A program made the translations under genes and the position numbers. Under the pieces are notes generated by a model, which saw nothing but the letters and a program-made list of their open reading frames with translations, made no database searches and was not told where the DNA came from. A stretch of 64,000 bases of DNA from Siphonobacter sp. BAB-5405 (GTDB taxonomy: Bacteria > Bacteroidota > Bacteroidia > Cytophagales > Spirosomataceae): NCBI RefSeq assembly GCF_002872335.1, contig NZ_NJAG01000015.1, positions 40,207-104,206 on the forward strand, given 5' to 3'. The stretch's first letter is position 1; every line of letters begins with the position of its first letter. Positions 52,062-62,139 of the stretch are shown here, in pieces.

Positions 52062-52333
52062 ACTCTCACCCCAAAACTTAAACTACCCACAAGGGGATTC
52101 CTTTTTCGGCTCGTGCTCGTAGCATTAGCCGGGCTATGAAAATCAGCGAATAATCGAATTTGAAAAGGGCAGGCCCGTAAGAGGCTGCGGAATACTGAAT
52201 CAAATAAAAATCAATCTGAGCGGAAAGCCACTAGCGTAAAAATCGGAAATATACTCCCTTCAATTTTCTGCCGATCAGATCGTATAAAAGAGAGATAAGA
52301 CGAAAAATTTTTCAGTCTTATCAAAAAGCGAAC
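52062..52333. other. gene-free stretch downstream of the LytTR regulator
   Basis: About 270 bases with no supported gene, repeat or RNA. Confidence 0.5.
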
Positions 52334-53065
52334 TCATTCAACTTTACCCGCATTGATGGCTTTGAATAAGGCCTCTCCGTACGATTCACTGATGGGGATG
52401 TGTACCTGACCAATTTTGATCCGTAAGTTACGAATCGATTCAATTTTATCGAATGCAATGATGAACGATTTATGAACGCGTAGAAAAGGACCGCTGGGTA
52501 ACTTTTCTTCCATGGCTTTCATCGTCAGTCGCGTAATTACCGGACGGCTCTGTCCTTCAAGATAAATCTTTACGTAATCCTTTAATCCTTCTACGTATAG
52601 AATATCGGCAATACGGATTTTTACTAACGAATAATCGGCATTAACAAACAGGTATTCCTGGGTGGGAGCGGGCGTAGGCTCGGCTACTACTGGCGTTTCC
52701 TGATGCCGCAAATTATGGAGTTCGTACGCTTTATTGACTGCTTTTAAGAAGCGTTCAAAAGAGACGGGCTTGAGCAGATAATCAAGTACGTCGAGGTTAA
52801 ATCCTTCCAGGGCAAACTCTTCGTAAGCCGTTACGAAAACGACCATCGGAGCCTGCGTCATGCTCTGGACAAACTGTACCCCACTAATACCCGGCATCTG
52901 AATATCCAGAAATAGCAGATCGATCGGCTGCTGCTGCATCACCTCCTGAGCTTCGAAGGCATTTTTACAACGCTTTACTAAATTCAGAAAGGGTACTTTT
53001 CGTATGTTATCTTCCAGTAAGTCAAGGGCTAACGACTCATCGTCAACGGCGAGGCAGTTCATCAT
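52334..53065 (-). CDS. LytTR-family response regulator
   Basis: A 243-residue regulator. ATG 53065 (or 53062) is preferred to an upstream frame start because NCLAVDDESLALDLLEDN is the normal receiver start. D8, D9 and phospho-acceptor D54 (LFLDIQMPG) are present, and the conserved Lys in DYLLKPVSFERF. A Pro/Thr-rich linker near 135-150 leads to a LytTR DNA-binding domain (ADILYVEGLKDYVKIYLEGQ, then RVHKSFIIAFDKIESI). The kinase gene is 76 bases upstream, on the same strand. It likely controls a few nearby or envelope genes. Confidence 0.92.
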   Translation of the reverse strand: MMNCLAVDDESLALDLLEDNIRKVPFLNLVKRCKNAFEAQEVMQQQPIDLLFLDIQMPGISGVQFVQSMTQAPMVVFVTAYEEFALEGFNLDVLDYLLKPVSFERFLKAVNKAYELHNLRHQETPVVAEPTPAPTQEYLFVNADYSLVKIRIADILYVEGLKDYVKIYLEGQSRPVITRLTMKAMEEKLPSGPFLRVHKSFIIAFDKIESIRNLRIKIGQVHIPISESYGEALFKAINAGKVE

Positions 53066-53141
53066 GGTTTCGTTTGTTTTGGGTACACCGCAAAAGTAAA
53101 TAGTTGGATTCACTACTGATTCATTTCGAAAATGAATTTGG

Positions 53142-54224
53142 TTAGTGATTCACAGCTTCTTTCCAGGAGCGGTCTTTCAAAGGGTGGTCATTGGTAAAGT
53201 GCAGGGTAAGTTTTACTTCGTACCAGTCCGAATTTTCGTCAATCACTAATTCGTGCGATTCGGGGTACAACAGGCTCAGCCGGCGTTTTACATTGGGCAA
53301 ACCAATGCCTGAACTACCGTCTTTAACCTCCTTGAACCGACGATTGACTTTGTTACGCACCGTAAAGATCAGCGTATGATCCCTGGATTCGAGCGACACT
53401 TCAATCACCGGATCACTAATCAGACCAACCCCGTGTTTAAATGCATTTTCAACGAATGGAATCAGCAGCATGGGCTCAATTAACTGGTGCGTGAGCTGAT
53501 TATCCGCGTGAAAATGAATCTTCACATCGTTACCAAAACGAATTCGTTGTAAATCAATGTAATTGTTAAGGTACTTGATTTCTTTTTCCAGCGAAACCCG
53601 CGAGCCATTCGACTCGTAAAGCATATACCGCATCAAATCCGAAAGCTGAATGACTACGGGTTCAACCATATCCGATTTCTTGCGGGAAAGCGATACGATA
53701 CTGTTAAGCACGTTGAACATAAAGTGCGGACTAATCTGCGAACGCAGGAAGCTCAATTCGGATTTAAGTCGTTCGTTTTCCAGCTCTTTCCGCTCTTGCT
53801 GATCCGACAGATAATCACTCAGTAGACGGTAAATGGTACTAATCGCCAGAATGAAAAAGACCGGAAACAGGGTGTAAAAGGTGATGCGAGCGGAAGGAAG
53901 TTCGGGAAAGAAAACGTAATTGCGTAAGCTCAGATTGATGGATAAAACGCCCGTTACCGACAGCAAAATATAGGCGAGGTAATACCAGACGCCCTGACGC
54001 TGTAATACCCGGGGAATCAGAAAATTAGCGTTAATGTAAAACAGCGGAATGGTGAGCATCTGTAATAGAATCACCACCTCGTCTGGTACCTTTACCTTGG
54101 GCGTACCCGGCGGGTTCTGGGGGGAACGAAGCAGAAACGGCAGGGACAGAAAAAATGCCCAGAATGCCAGGTGCATCAGCCCGGTCAACGATTGAGTAAA
54201 AGTTTTCGTCTTAAATTCTCGCAC
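53142..54224 (-). CDS. LytS-like sensor histidine kinase (His_kinase family)
   Basis: A 360-residue kinase from GTG 54224. Four or so membrane helices lie in residues 14-135 (LAFWAFFLSLPFLL, VVILLQMLTIPLFYINANFL, WYYLAYILLSVTGVLSINL, FYTLFPVFFILAISTIYRLL). A short coiled coil follows, then the phospho-His motif SQISPHFMFNVLNSIVSL of the LytS/YehU family, and the ATP-binding end PMLLIPFVENAFKHGV with SGIGLPNVKRRLSLLYP. It signals to the LytTR regulator encoded next. There is no periplasmic sensor domain, so the stimulus may be within the membrane. Confidence 0.92.
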   Translation of the reverse strand: MREFKTKTFTQSLTGLMHLAFWAFFLSLPFLLRSPQNPPGTPKVKVPDEVVILLQMLTIPLFYINANFLIPRVLQRQGVWYYLAYILLSVTGVLSINLSLRNYVFFPELPSARITFYTLFPVFFILAISTIYRLLSDYLSDQQERKELENERLKSELSFLRSQISPHFMFNVLNSIVSLSRKKSDMVEPVVIQLSDLMRYMLYESNGSRVSLEKEIKYLNNYIDLQRIRFGNDVKIHFHADNQLTHQLIEPMLLIPFVENAFKHGVGLISDPVIEVSLESRDHTLIFTVRNKVNRRFKEVKDGSSGIGLPNVKRRLSLLYPESHELVIDENSDWYEVKLTLHFTNDHPLKDRSWKEAVNH

Positions 54225-54357
54225 AAGTCGTCCGTGTGTTGTTGTACACTAAAGTACGAAAGTACATTTCGTATCAAATTTCAAAGCGGCGAATATGCTG
54301 ATTACCGGGATAAAGTTCGCATTTCGAGCGATGTTAAAATAAACGGGCAAAGGGCCT

Positions 54358-55725
54358 TTAGCTCAGGGGTAATCGAACGGTAAAGGTACTTCCCTGCCCC
54401 AGCGTACTATGGAGCGAAATGCTGCCTCCGTGCCATTCCGCAATCCGTTGACTAACGGCCAGGCCAATGCCATACCCACTATAAATCAACGCATTGTTTG
54501 CCCGAAAAAAAGGTCCGAAAACCCGTTCCTGATCTTCAGGCGGGATGCCGATACCTTTATCCTCGATGGCGATCAGGCAATGGGTTGCATCGCTTCCAAT
54601 CCGAATGAATGCTTCGTGCGTAGACGAGTATTTACAGGCGTTGTCAATCAGATTCGTGAAAAGAGTCTTTAGCAAAGCTTCGTCACCGGGTACCAGAAGC
54701 TCCCGGCGTTCATCGAGTACGGGCTCAAAGACCAGCTTTTGAGCTTTTCGCAACGAACTGAGTTCCGCGTAAATGTCCAGCAATAATTCAGGAATGGAAA
54801 TCAGTTTTCGGCGGAGTACCGGGTCCAGCGGACGGGCCAGTTGCAGAAGTCCATTCGTTAGTCCAATGAGACGTTGCGTATCCTGAAATAGATCACGCAG
54901 GATCAGGCGATATTCTTCCGAGGATAAGGCTTCTTCCAGACCCGACTGAATATCGGTTTTCATGGCCGCCAGGGGCGTTCGGAGTTCGTGCGAAGCGTGG
55001 GATACAAAGCTCTTCTGTTGTTCAAAAGACAGATTAAGCCGGTTAAGCATCTGGTTGAAGTTGATCGCCAGCTGAGCCATTTCGTCCCGCCCATTGCCTT
55101 CCGGAAGACGCTCTTTCAAATTCTGGGCCGTAATCTGCTGAATCTGGGTATTAATCGTGGCGATGGGCCGCAGAAACAAACCCGCTAGCAGACCACTGAC
55201 GACTACGGTCAGTCCTACGCCCACGACCCAGCAGATCATCAGCGTATTTCGCAAATAAATGAGCTTGCTTTTACCGAATTTATCGTAGGCCGAAGCCAGC
55301 ACGACGTATTCACTGCCCGAAGCTTTCAGACTTGAGGGCAGAGCCAAGGCAATCAGGTCAATTTTGGCCGAACTTTGCTCCACCCGCTTTTCCTCGCGTA
55401 CTTCAGCCAGCAAGGCGGGATCATACTGGGGCGGCTGATCGTCCAGACTCGAATACAGCAATCGATTATGCTCGTCGAACACGAGAACCTGTTCTTCGAA
55501 TAAGGACGTCAGCGAATTCTGATCGATGATTTTCAGCAAATCATTATCGATTTCCTTGACATCCATCAGATAACGGGCCGTTGTGCGAGCCTTGTTTTCC
55601 AGTCGGCCCAGAAACTCCTCCTCGCGGTACGAAGCGGAAATCTGGTAAATCACGGCCGAAAATAAAGTCAGTAATCCGGCCACGACCAGTGAAAACAGCA
55701 AGGCCAGTTTGTAGCGAATGAACAT
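54358..55725 (-). CDS. HAMP-containing sensor histidine kinase
   Basis: A 455-residue kinase. Membrane helices lie at about 8-28 and 160-185, with a periplasmic sensor between. A HAMP domain follows (LLAGLFLRPIATINTQIQQI). The HisKA motif is FVSHASHELRTPLAAMKTDI and the HATPase has NLIDNACKYS, DKGIGIPPEDQERVFGPFFR and GYGIGLAVSQRIAEWHGGSI. It is of the classical OmpR-partner type. The regulator gene ends 2 bases upstream of its ATG, so they form an operon. The ligand is unknown. Confidence 0.93.
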   Translation of the reverse strand: MFIRYKLALLFSLVVAGLLTLFSAVIYQISASYREEEFLGRLENKARTTARYLMDVKEIDNDLLKIIDQNSLTSLFEEQVLVFDEHNRLLYSSLDDQPPQYDPALLAEVREEKRVEQSSAKIDLIALALPSSLKASGSEYVVLASAYDKFGKSKLIYLRNTLMICWVVGVGLTVVVSGLLAGLFLRPIATINTQIQQITAQNLKERLPEGNGRDEMAQLAINFNQMLNRLNLSFEQQKSFVSHASHELRTPLAAMKTDIQSGLEEALSSEEYRLILRDLFQDTQRLIGLTNGLLQLARPLDPVLRRKLISIPELLLDIYAELSSLRKAQKLVFEPVLDERRELLVPGDEALLKTLFTNLIDNACKYSSTHEAFIRIGSDATHCLIAIEDKGIGIPPEDQERVFGPFFRANNALIYSGYGIGLAVSQRIAEWHGGSISLHSTLGQGSTFTVRLPLS

Positions 55726-55727
55726 AA

Positions 55728-56432
55728 TTAATACTCGGGCCGGAGAATGTATCCCTGGCTGGGTTTGGTATGAATGAGCTTGGGTTCGTAGGGACGATCG
55801 ACTTTCTTCCGCAGATAGGCAATGTAGACCTCAACGATGTTGGTACCCGGATCAAAGTTCAGGCCCCAGACTTCTTTCAGCAGTTCCATTTTGGTGATAA
55901 GCTGATTCTGATGCAGCAGTAAGTATTCCAGCAACGCGTATTCCTTGGCGGTCAGCTCCAGCTTTTCGCCATCCCGGGTGACGGTTTTGCTCAACAGGTT
56001 CATTTCCAGATTGGCGATCTGAAGCCGGGTTTGCATCGGAATCTCGTCCATGAACTCATTCCGGCGAAGCAGGGCCAGCATACGGGCGTGCAGTTCACGA
56101 ATATCGAAGGGCTTCGCGAGGTAGTCGTCCGTGCCCTGTTCAAAGCCCCGCAGGCGATCTTCCGTATCATCCAGAGCCGTGAGCATCAGAATGGGTAGCC
56201 GCGGGCGTTGCCGACGGAGTTCGCCGCAAATGGCATAGCCATCCAGACCGGGCAGAACCACATCCAGAATGACGAGATCGTATCGCTGGCCCAGGGCCGC
56301 CTGTAATCCGGCCGTACCGTCAAAAACCGGCGATACTTCGTATCCTTTACGGGTGAGCGTTCGCGAAATGCTTTCGGATAAACGCTGATCGTCTTCGACT
56401 AAGAGTATTTGTTTGGCAGACATCGTGGACAT
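55728..56432 (-). CDS. OmpR-family response regulator
   Basis: A 234-residue regulator. ATG 56432 is used, with AAGGAA about 13 bases upstream; ATG 56423 is possible too. The receiver has E13/D14/D15 and the phosphate site D57 (VILDVVLPGLDG), with Lys in DYLAKPFDIREL. The winged helix is ELTAKEYALLEYLLLHQNQL and NIVEVYIAYLRKKVDRPYEP. It works with the HAMP kinase encoded next. The rnpA region is divergent. Confidence 0.93.
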   Translation of the reverse strand: MSTMSAKQILLVEDDQRLSESISRTLTRKGYEVSPVFDGTAGLQAALGQRYDLVILDVVLPGLDGYAICGELRRQRPRLPILMLTALDDTEDRLRGFEQGTDDYLAKPFDIRELHARMLALLRRNEFMDEIPMQTRLQIANLEMNLLSKTVTRDGEKLELTAKEYALLEYLLLHQNQLITKMELLKEVWGLNFDPGTNIVEVYIAYLRKKVDRPYEPKLIHTKPSQGYILRPEY

Positions 56433-56568
56433 CGGTTTGGGGTGCTTCCTTATTTCTGGAACGGCCTGCGGTACTTTCGCCGTATCTTTGCCGTTCATTC
56501 ATTTCCATTCATTCAGAAGAAATCCGAACGCAGGTATCGCGATTACCTTCTTACTTAGAGCCCGACCC

Positions 56569-56961
56569 ATGGATCAGCGTTTGCGGAAAACGGAACGATT
56601 GAAAAGCAAAAAAATGCTTGACCAGCTGTTTGCCCGGAAGGACAATACGAGTATGGCTGTATTCAGTTACCCGTTGAAAGTGAATGCCTTGCCGGCTTCC
56701 GGTACGGCTCCGCTTCCGCAGATTCTGGTATCCGTATCCAAGCGAAACTTCAAGAAAGCGGTTGATCGAAATCTAATTAAACGCCGGATGCGGGAAGCGT
56801 ATCGCCTGCATAAAGCCCTCATTACGGAGGTCGAATCGGTACCCGTGGCGATTGCTTTTGTGTACGTAGCCAAAGAAATACTGCCTTTCGCTGACATCGA
56901 GAAAAAGATGAAATTCGTACTCAAACAACTCGGGAAAACCAGTACACCGACGCTTCCCTAA
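56569..56961 (+). CDS. rnpA: ribonuclease P protein component
   Basis: A 130-residue basic protein that assists the RNase P RNA in cutting tRNA 5' leaders. ATG 56569 is chosen because MDQRLRKTERLKSKKMLDQL is the family start; the frame continues 52 codons upstream without resemblance. The RNR signature is KRNFKKAVDRNLIKRRMREA. The usual neighbour rpmH is not present, so the ancestral rpmH-rnpA link is lost here. Length is normal. Confidence 0.95.
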   Translation: MDQRLRKTERLKSKKMLDQLFARKDNTSMAVFSYPLKVNALPASGTAPLPQILVSVSKRNFKKAVDRNLIKRRMREAYRLHKALITEVESVPVAIAFVYVAKEILPFADIEKKMKFVLKQLGKTSTPTLP

Positions 56962-57081
56962 GGCGAAAACGGGCAATAGTCTCCGGCGAATTTGCAAATC
57001 TCGCCGTTAGATAACCGAAAATTGAAAAAAAATCGCTAAATTGTTCTTAAAAACAGGATTTCATCGCCAGCCCTTATTCGC

Positions 57082-58749
57082 ATGAAACGTACCGCTCTGA
57101 AAGTCGGCATTCTTACTACCTGCCTGGTCGGAGGCCTCGGATTGTTTTCCTTCACGGACCCGGGAGAGCGGACCTTCGAGATCATGAAGAATCTCGACAT
57201 CTTCGCTACGTTGTTTAAAGAACTCAATACGTATTATGTAGACGAGGTGAATCCGAATAAAACCATTCGGACGGGCATCGACGCGATGCTTAAAAATCTG
57301 GATCCGTATACAGTCTATTACCCCGAAGACGATATCGAGGATTATATGACCATGACGACCGGCAAATACAACGGTATCGGTATCCTAACGCAGCAACGAC
57401 AGGGCAGATTTACGGTACTCATGGTGTACGAAGGAACACCCGCCGAAAAAGCGGGAATTCGCATTGGGGATGAGATTCTGAAAATCGATGGCCTGGATAT
57501 TAAAAAGCCCGGCATGAACGTCGATAAGCTGATGAAAGGGCAAACGGGTACAACCGTGAAACTGAGCATCCGGCGATACGGCCAGCAAAATACCGAGGAA
57601 ATCAGCGTAGGGCGGGATGTGGTGAAAATGACGAATGTTCCCTACTACGGCATGATTGATCAGGAAGTAGGCTACATTGACCTGAAAGATTTTACCGGAA
57701 CGGCTTCCAAGGAAGTACGCCAGGCCTTCACCGATCTCAAAGGAAAAGGAATGAAAAAAGTCATCCTGGACTTGCGGGACAATCCGGGCGGGCTACTGAA
57801 TATGGCGGTAGATATTTCAAACATCTTCGTCAATAAAGATTCTGAAATTGTCAGTACCAAAGGAAAAGTCAGCGAATGGAACAAAACCTACACGGCCCTG
57901 AATCCACCCATGGATGCCGAAATTCCGCTGGTCGTACTGACCAATAGCCGCAGTGCGTCGGCTGCCGAGATTGTAGCCGGCGTGATTCAGGATTACGATC
58001 GGGGCGTACTGGTCGGTCAGCGAAGCTTTGGGAAAGGTCTCGTACAGATCACGCGTGATTTGAGCTACAACAGCAAACTCAAGATCACTACGGCCAAGTA
58101 CTACATTCCCTCGGGTCGCTGTATTCAGGCCATTGATTACGGTCACCGGAATCCGGATGGATCAGTGGGGAAAATTCCCGATTCCCTGCAAACGGCGTTT
58201 AAGACCAAGAAAAGCGGTCGTACGGTGTATGACGGCGGGGGCATTGCTCCGGACGTTACCGTAGATCGTCCGGCCCAGTCAGCCATTCTGGTGAGTCTTT
58301 TACGGAAAGGCTACATTTTCGATTACGCTAACAAATACCGGTCAGAACACCCCAGTATTAAAGACGGTCGTGAGTTCAGCCTTTCGGATGCGGAGTATCA
58401 GGAATTTGTGAAGTGGCTGAGCGACAAAGATTACGATTACACGACTGACGTGGAACGGAAATTCGAGGAACTGGAAGCGTCCGCCCGAAAAGAAAAATAC
58501 TACGATGTGGTACAGGAGCAGCTGAAGGTTTTGAAGACCAAATTTGCTCACAGTAAAGATTCGGATCTTCTGAAATTCAAAGATGAAATCCGGTACATGC
58601 TGGAACAGGAAGTCATCCTACGGTACTACCTGCAAAAAGGAGTACGCGAACATTCGTTCAGTAAAGATCCCGAAATCCGGGAATCACTCAAGCTTTTCAA
58701 AGACATGAATCGCTACGAGTCTTTACTGAAATCCGGAGCTGGCAAATAA
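57082..58749 (+). CDS. S41-family C-terminal processing protease (CtpA-like)
   Basis: A 555-residue exported serine protease. The N-terminus (residues 1-25) is a signal peptide or anchor. A PDZ domain lies at about 90-170 (GIGILTQQRQGRFTVLMVYE, then AEKAGIRIGDEILKIDG). The catalytic core has KVILDLRDNPGG, Ser in NSRSASAAEIVAGVIQD, and Lys in VGQRSFGKGLVQ. A C-terminal helical extension follows (about 400-555). Such proteases trim periplasmic or outer membrane proteins. It probably has its own promoter and terminator. Confidence 0.93.
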   Translation: MKRTALKVGILTTCLVGGLGLFSFTDPGERTFEIMKNLDIFATLFKELNTYYVDEVNPNKTIRTGIDAMLKNLDPYTVYYPEDDIEDYMTMTTGKYNGIGILTQQRQGRFTVLMVYEGTPAEKAGIRIGDEILKIDGLDIKKPGMNVDKLMKGQTGTTVKLSIRRYGQQNTEEISVGRDVVKMTNVPYYGMIDQEVGYIDLKDFTGTASKEVRQAFTDLKGKGMKKVILDLRDNPGGLLNMAVDISNIFVNKDSEIVSTKGKVSEWNKTYTALNPPMDAEIPLVVLTNSRSASAAEIVAGVIQDYDRGVLVGQRSFGKGLVQITRDLSYNSKLKITTAKYYIPSGRCIQAIDYGHRNPDGSVGKIPDSLQTAFKTKKSGRTVYDGGGIAPDVTVDRPAQSAILVSLLRKGYIFDYANKYRSEHPSIKDGREFSLSDAEYQEFVKWLSDKDYDYTTDVERKFEELEASARKEKYYDVVQEQLKVLKTKFAHSKDSDLLKFKDEIRYMLEQEVILRYYLQKGVREHSFSKDPEIRESLKLFKDMNRYESLLKSGAGK

Positions 58750-58769
58750 TACCAAGTACTACGTTTGTT

Positions 58770-58810
58770 TACCGCAGAAGTTTGCCAAGGCAACTTTCTG
58801 CGGTATTTTT
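58770..58810 (+). terminator. terminator of the CtpA-like gene
   Basis: Arms TACCGCAGAA and TTCTGCGGTA, with an inner GTT GCC/GGC AAC-like stem, then ATTTTTA. It lies 21 bases after the stop. Confidence 0.8.
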
Positions 58811-58936
58811 ATTTCGTATAGTTGATAACGTTCAAAAAGTTATTAAAAAGCAGTGTGCATATATTTTGAACAGAACCTTATGTAATACTACCCAGAATCT
58901 ATAGTTTTGTTAAATCAAGGATCAAAATCATACAAG

Positions 58937-59791
58937 ATGAAGCCATCTTTTGAACACATAGATGCTTTACCTGATAGTTCTTTTACCTTTCGCGAGCACG
59001 TTCTGAAAGCCTTCGATGCTCCGTATCATTTTCACCCTGAAATTGAGTTAACGCTGATTCTTTCGAGCCGGGGTAAACGCTTTGTGGGTACGAATGTATC
59101 GGATTTTGAGGCGGGCGATCTAGTACTGATAGGTCCCAACGTGCCTCATTACTGGAAAAACGAGAACAATACGGACCCGGCCCATTCGATTGTCATTCAG
59201 TTCAAGGAAGAATTTTTAGGTCCTGAATTTTTCCGGAAGCCTGAATTTTTACCCATTGCCCGTTTGTTGCAACGAGCTAAATCCGGTTTGCATTTTTACG
59301 GTAAAACGGCGGAACGGGCTACGAAGGAAATGCAGTATCTGCTGAAAGATAACCATTTTCACCGGTTGCTGGGCCTGCTTGATTTGCTCCATACGCTGGC
59401 CGATAGTCAGGAAGTACATACGCTGGATACCAGTCAGTTTTTTGCCCAATTGCCGAAAACGGACTATGAACGATTGAATAAAATCTACGCGTACATGGCC
59501 GAGCATTTCCGGCAGGAGATTCGTCTGGAAACCATTTCCGAGCTAATCAACATGACGCCCCAGTCTTTTTGCAGGTATTACAAGAAAGTCACGAAAAAGA
59601 CCTTTATCGATTCGCTGAACGAGTACCGCATTCGGTACGCCAGTCAGCTTTTGCTTTCGGATGGTGACCTGACGGTTTCGGAAGTTTGTTTTCAGAGTGG
59701 ATTTGGGAATATTTCGCACTTTAACCGGCAATTCCGACAAACCACCGGGCTGGCTCCACTGCAATACCGACAGGAATTTTTACGTTCCTGA
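58937..59791 (+). CDS. AraC-family transcriptional regulator
   Basis: A 284-residue regulator. ATG 58937 is preferred to an earlier frame start because MKPSFEHIDALPDSSF begins a cupin (YHFHPEIELTLILSSRGKRFV, then GDLVLIGPNVPHYW), which binds a small ligand. Two AraC HTH motifs close the protein (LETISELINMTPQSFCRYYK and VSEVCFQSGFGNISHFNRQF). Targets are unknown. A carbohydrate-responsive role is common for this layout, which is inference. Confidence 0.9.
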   Translation: MKPSFEHIDALPDSSFTFREHVLKAFDAPYHFHPEIELTLILSSRGKRFVGTNVSDFEAGDLVLIGPNVPHYWKNENNTDPAHSIVIQFKEEFLGPEFFRKPEFLPIARLLQRAKSGLHFYGKTAERATKEMQYLLKDNHFHRLLGLLDLLHTLADSQEVHTLDTSQFFAQLPKTDYERLNKIYAYMAEHFRQEIRLETISELINMTPQSFCRYYKKVTKKTFIDSLNEYRIRYASQLLLSDGDLTVSEVCFQSGFGNISHFNRQFRQTTGLAPLQYRQEFLRS

Positions 59792-59793
59792 TT

Positions 59794-59824
59794 TTGCGAA
59801 TTCTCGCCAGAGATCGTACCTTTG
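59794..59824 (+). promoter_or_regulatory. promoter of tRNA-Pro
   Basis: TTG at 59794-59796, a 20-base spacer, then TACCTTTG at 59817-59824, close to the Bacteroidota consensus, 44 bases before the tRNA. Confidence 0.65.
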
Positions 59825-59867
59825 CCCTCCGAAATTAGCTAAAACGGCAAGATTTCGATCACATCAG

Positions 59868-59940
59868 CGGGATGTGGAGCAGCTGGTAGCTTGCCACGTT
59901 CGGGACGTGGAGGTCGTGGGTTCGAATCCCGCCATCCCGA
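59868..59940 (+). tRNA. tRNA-Pro (CGG anticodon)
   Basis: Acceptor stem CGGGATG / CATCCCG with discriminator A, D-arm GAGC...GCTT, anticodon stem CCACG/CGTGG with loop TTCGGGA (anticodon CGG), and T-arm GTGGG TTCGAAT CCCGC. CCA is not encoded. Confidence 0.93.
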
Positions 59941-59944
59941 CTTC

Positions 59945-59984
59945 AAAAGACAAAGTAGCCATCGGCTGCTTTGTCTTTTTTTTT
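59945..59984 (+). terminator. terminator of tRNA-Pro
   Basis: Arms AAAAGACAAAG and CTTTGTCTTTT with an inner AGC/GCT stem, then a long T-run. Confidence 0.9.
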
Positions 59985-60481
59985 GTTAGCCTCTTGCTGC
60001 CAGATTTAAGGCCCTTTTAAAAGAGAAGAAAACGTTTCCCATTAGGACATACCGACAAGGCTGGCTGCCATAAACTTCGTAACAACGGTTACAGGCGTCT
60101 ACTCGACCGAATAAAATGAATTTGATTTCTTCGGCTCTATATCTCCGATTGAACCACTAATTTACAATCATGTTTTCCATTAGGTTTCTATTCACTGGGT
60201 TGAATTGGTAGATTCATAGATTACTTCTAATACACTTTCCCTTAAAGTCCCGTTATTCTATTGAGCAATAATTGAGATAGGATATATCTTAATTATTTGA
60301 ATAGATATAAATGCCTTTGCAATAGAATGGCATTCATAAGTACAACTACTTTTATACTTGAGGTTGCGACACTTGAAATAAGTTTAAAGAAGCAGCAAGT
60401 TTAAATGATAAAATTTCGCAATAAATTAATATTAATTTGCGTGGATAACGTATAAATAAGTATTTTCCCAAAACTTAATTG
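59985..60481. other. AT-rich gene-free stretch after tRNA-Pro
   Basis: About 500 bases with no supported gene, repeat or RNA. The end must hold the promoter of the WG-repeat gene. Confidence 0.5.
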
Positions 60482-61903
60482 ATGAAGAAAATGCTATATC
60501 TGCCTAATCTGTCTGCCTCCTTTTTCAATTTGGTACTACTATTTATCCTTTTATTCGGTTTCACAAGCCCGGCCTACTCACAAAAGGAAGTTGTGATTTA
60601 TAGCCGTACCACTCAAGATACTGTACTTGCTCAAAAATATAAGTGGGTAAAAAAGTACGACGAAGTCGTGTTAAGTGAAGGTGTATTTATTTGCAGAAAA
60701 TATATCAGAACGCCGCATTTAAAAGATAACGACACGATCTTTTATAGAAATTCCTGGAGAGCCTATTTGTGTAATGAAGAGGGGCACCGGATTACTGATA
60801 ATTATTACGATAATATTGATTCATTCCATGATGGAATAGCAAGAGTTGTAAAAAGTAAAAGAGGAACGGCCTACCTTTTTGATTACCAAGGGTTAAAAGG
60901 CTTTATCAATAAAAAAGGAGAAATTGTAATACCTATCATGTATCCATATGTATCTAACTTTTCAGAGGGATTAGCGGCAGTTTATGATTCGACACAATCT
61001 AGCTACTTTATTGATAAATCTAATAAGAAAATTTTTTCTGAAAAGAGATTCAAATATGTAAATGATTTTTATAAAGGAATTGCTTATGTAAAACTATCGA
61101 ACAATTCCAGTAATTATATAGATCATAGTGGAAATTTTCTTATGCCTGGAAAATTTGACTTTATTGAGAGTAGAGGGAAGTACAGCTTTATGGAAGATAC
61201 GCTGCAAATCGTAAGAAAAGGTAATAAATATGGCTTATTAGGAGATAGCTTAGAGTTAGCAGTGCCATTAATTTATGATTTAATTGACACGAACAGATTT
61301 GAGAGATTTAATCACCTAAGTAAAATACAGTTAACTAACAAAGTTGGCTTTGTTGATACGTTTGATGGTAAGATCATTATACCTTTAACGTATACTGAAT
61401 TTAAAAAATCTGAAAATAGTAACTTTATCTGGGCGAGATCAGATGAAGGGTGGGGTCTAATTAATGCTAGTAATAAAGTTTTGGTTCCTTTTGTGTATAC
61501 AGACGTGATCGAGGCTTTGAAAGATTACTCGATTGTAAAAGATAAAAAAACGGGTATTGTTAACAATCAGGGCGTTTTAATGGTACCTTGTATCTATGAC
61601 AAGGTGTCTCCATTTTATAACGGAATAGCCATAGTAATCGCTGATGGTAAAGTTGGTTATGTAGACCAAACGGGAAAAGTGCTCATTAAGCCCTACTATG
61701 AAAAAGGAAGCTATTTTGTAGATGATGTAGCTACTGTGGAAACGAAATTGATGAAGTACAAAATCAATTCTAAAAACCAACACCTCACAAAAAGTTTGAA
61801 TAGTACGGGTATATGGGTAGTCCTGGTGCTATCATCATTACTAGTACTAGGGGCTTATAAAACAATTAGCGTGTTTGTAAAAAGACCTTCATTGACTGTC
61901 TAG
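60482..61903 (+). CDS. WG-repeat surface/periplasmic protein
   Basis: A 473-residue protein from ATG 60482. The signal peptide spans about residues 1-34 (ending SPAYSQ). The main body is WG-type repeats of about 45-60 residues, each a beta-rich unit (LFDYQGLKGFINKKGEIVIP, KVGFVDTFDGKIIIPLTY, GWGLINASNKVLVPFVYTD, KVGYVDQTGKVLIKPYY). A hydrophobic helix at 440-460 and basic tail end the protein. Such repeats are common in Bacteroidota proteins of unknown role. The low GC suggests accessory DNA. Confidence 0.82.
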   Translation: MKKMLYLPNLSASFFNLVLLFILLFGFTSPAYSQKEVVIYSRTTQDTVLAQKYKWVKKYDEVVLSEGVFICRKYIRTPHLKDNDTIFYRNSWRAYLCNEEGHRITDNYYDNIDSFHDGIARVVKSKRGTAYLFDYQGLKGFINKKGEIVIPIMYPYVSNFSEGLAAVYDSTQSSYFIDKSNKKIFSEKRFKYVNDFYKGIAYVKLSNNSSNYIDHSGNFLMPGKFDFIESRGKYSFMEDTLQIVRKGNKYGLLGDSLELAVPLIYDLIDTNRFERFNHLSKIQLTNKVGFVDTFDGKIIIPLTYTEFKKSENSNFIWARSDEGWGLINASNKVLVPFVYTDVIEALKDYSIVKDKKTGIVNNQGVLMVPCIYDKVSPFYNGIAIVIADGKVGYVDQTGKVLIKPYYEKGSYFVDDVATVETKLMKYKINSKNQHLTKSLNSTGIWVVLVLSSLLVLGAYKTISVFVKRPSLTV

Positions 61904-62139
61904 TTCTTTTGTAAGTATGCTGATTATTAGCTGTGGGTGTGCATTTGGCAGCAATTTTGCTCATTATACCCTGGAATTAAGATATGAAAATAGGACAGTA
62001 CGTCAACATTTCATTAGTTAATACATTCATATTTATCGTGTATTCATTTTTGTAATGATATAGTTTTCTTATCTTGATTAATTGTTCTTCTCTTGAACTT
62101 TTACTTATATTTGTTCTTCACTGTTTCAATTCTGTATTT
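61904..62139. other. AT-rich gap between the WG-repeat gene and the outer membrane protein gene
   Basis: About 235 bases. An open frame runs back from the next gene but has no good start; nothing else is seen. Confidence 0.4.
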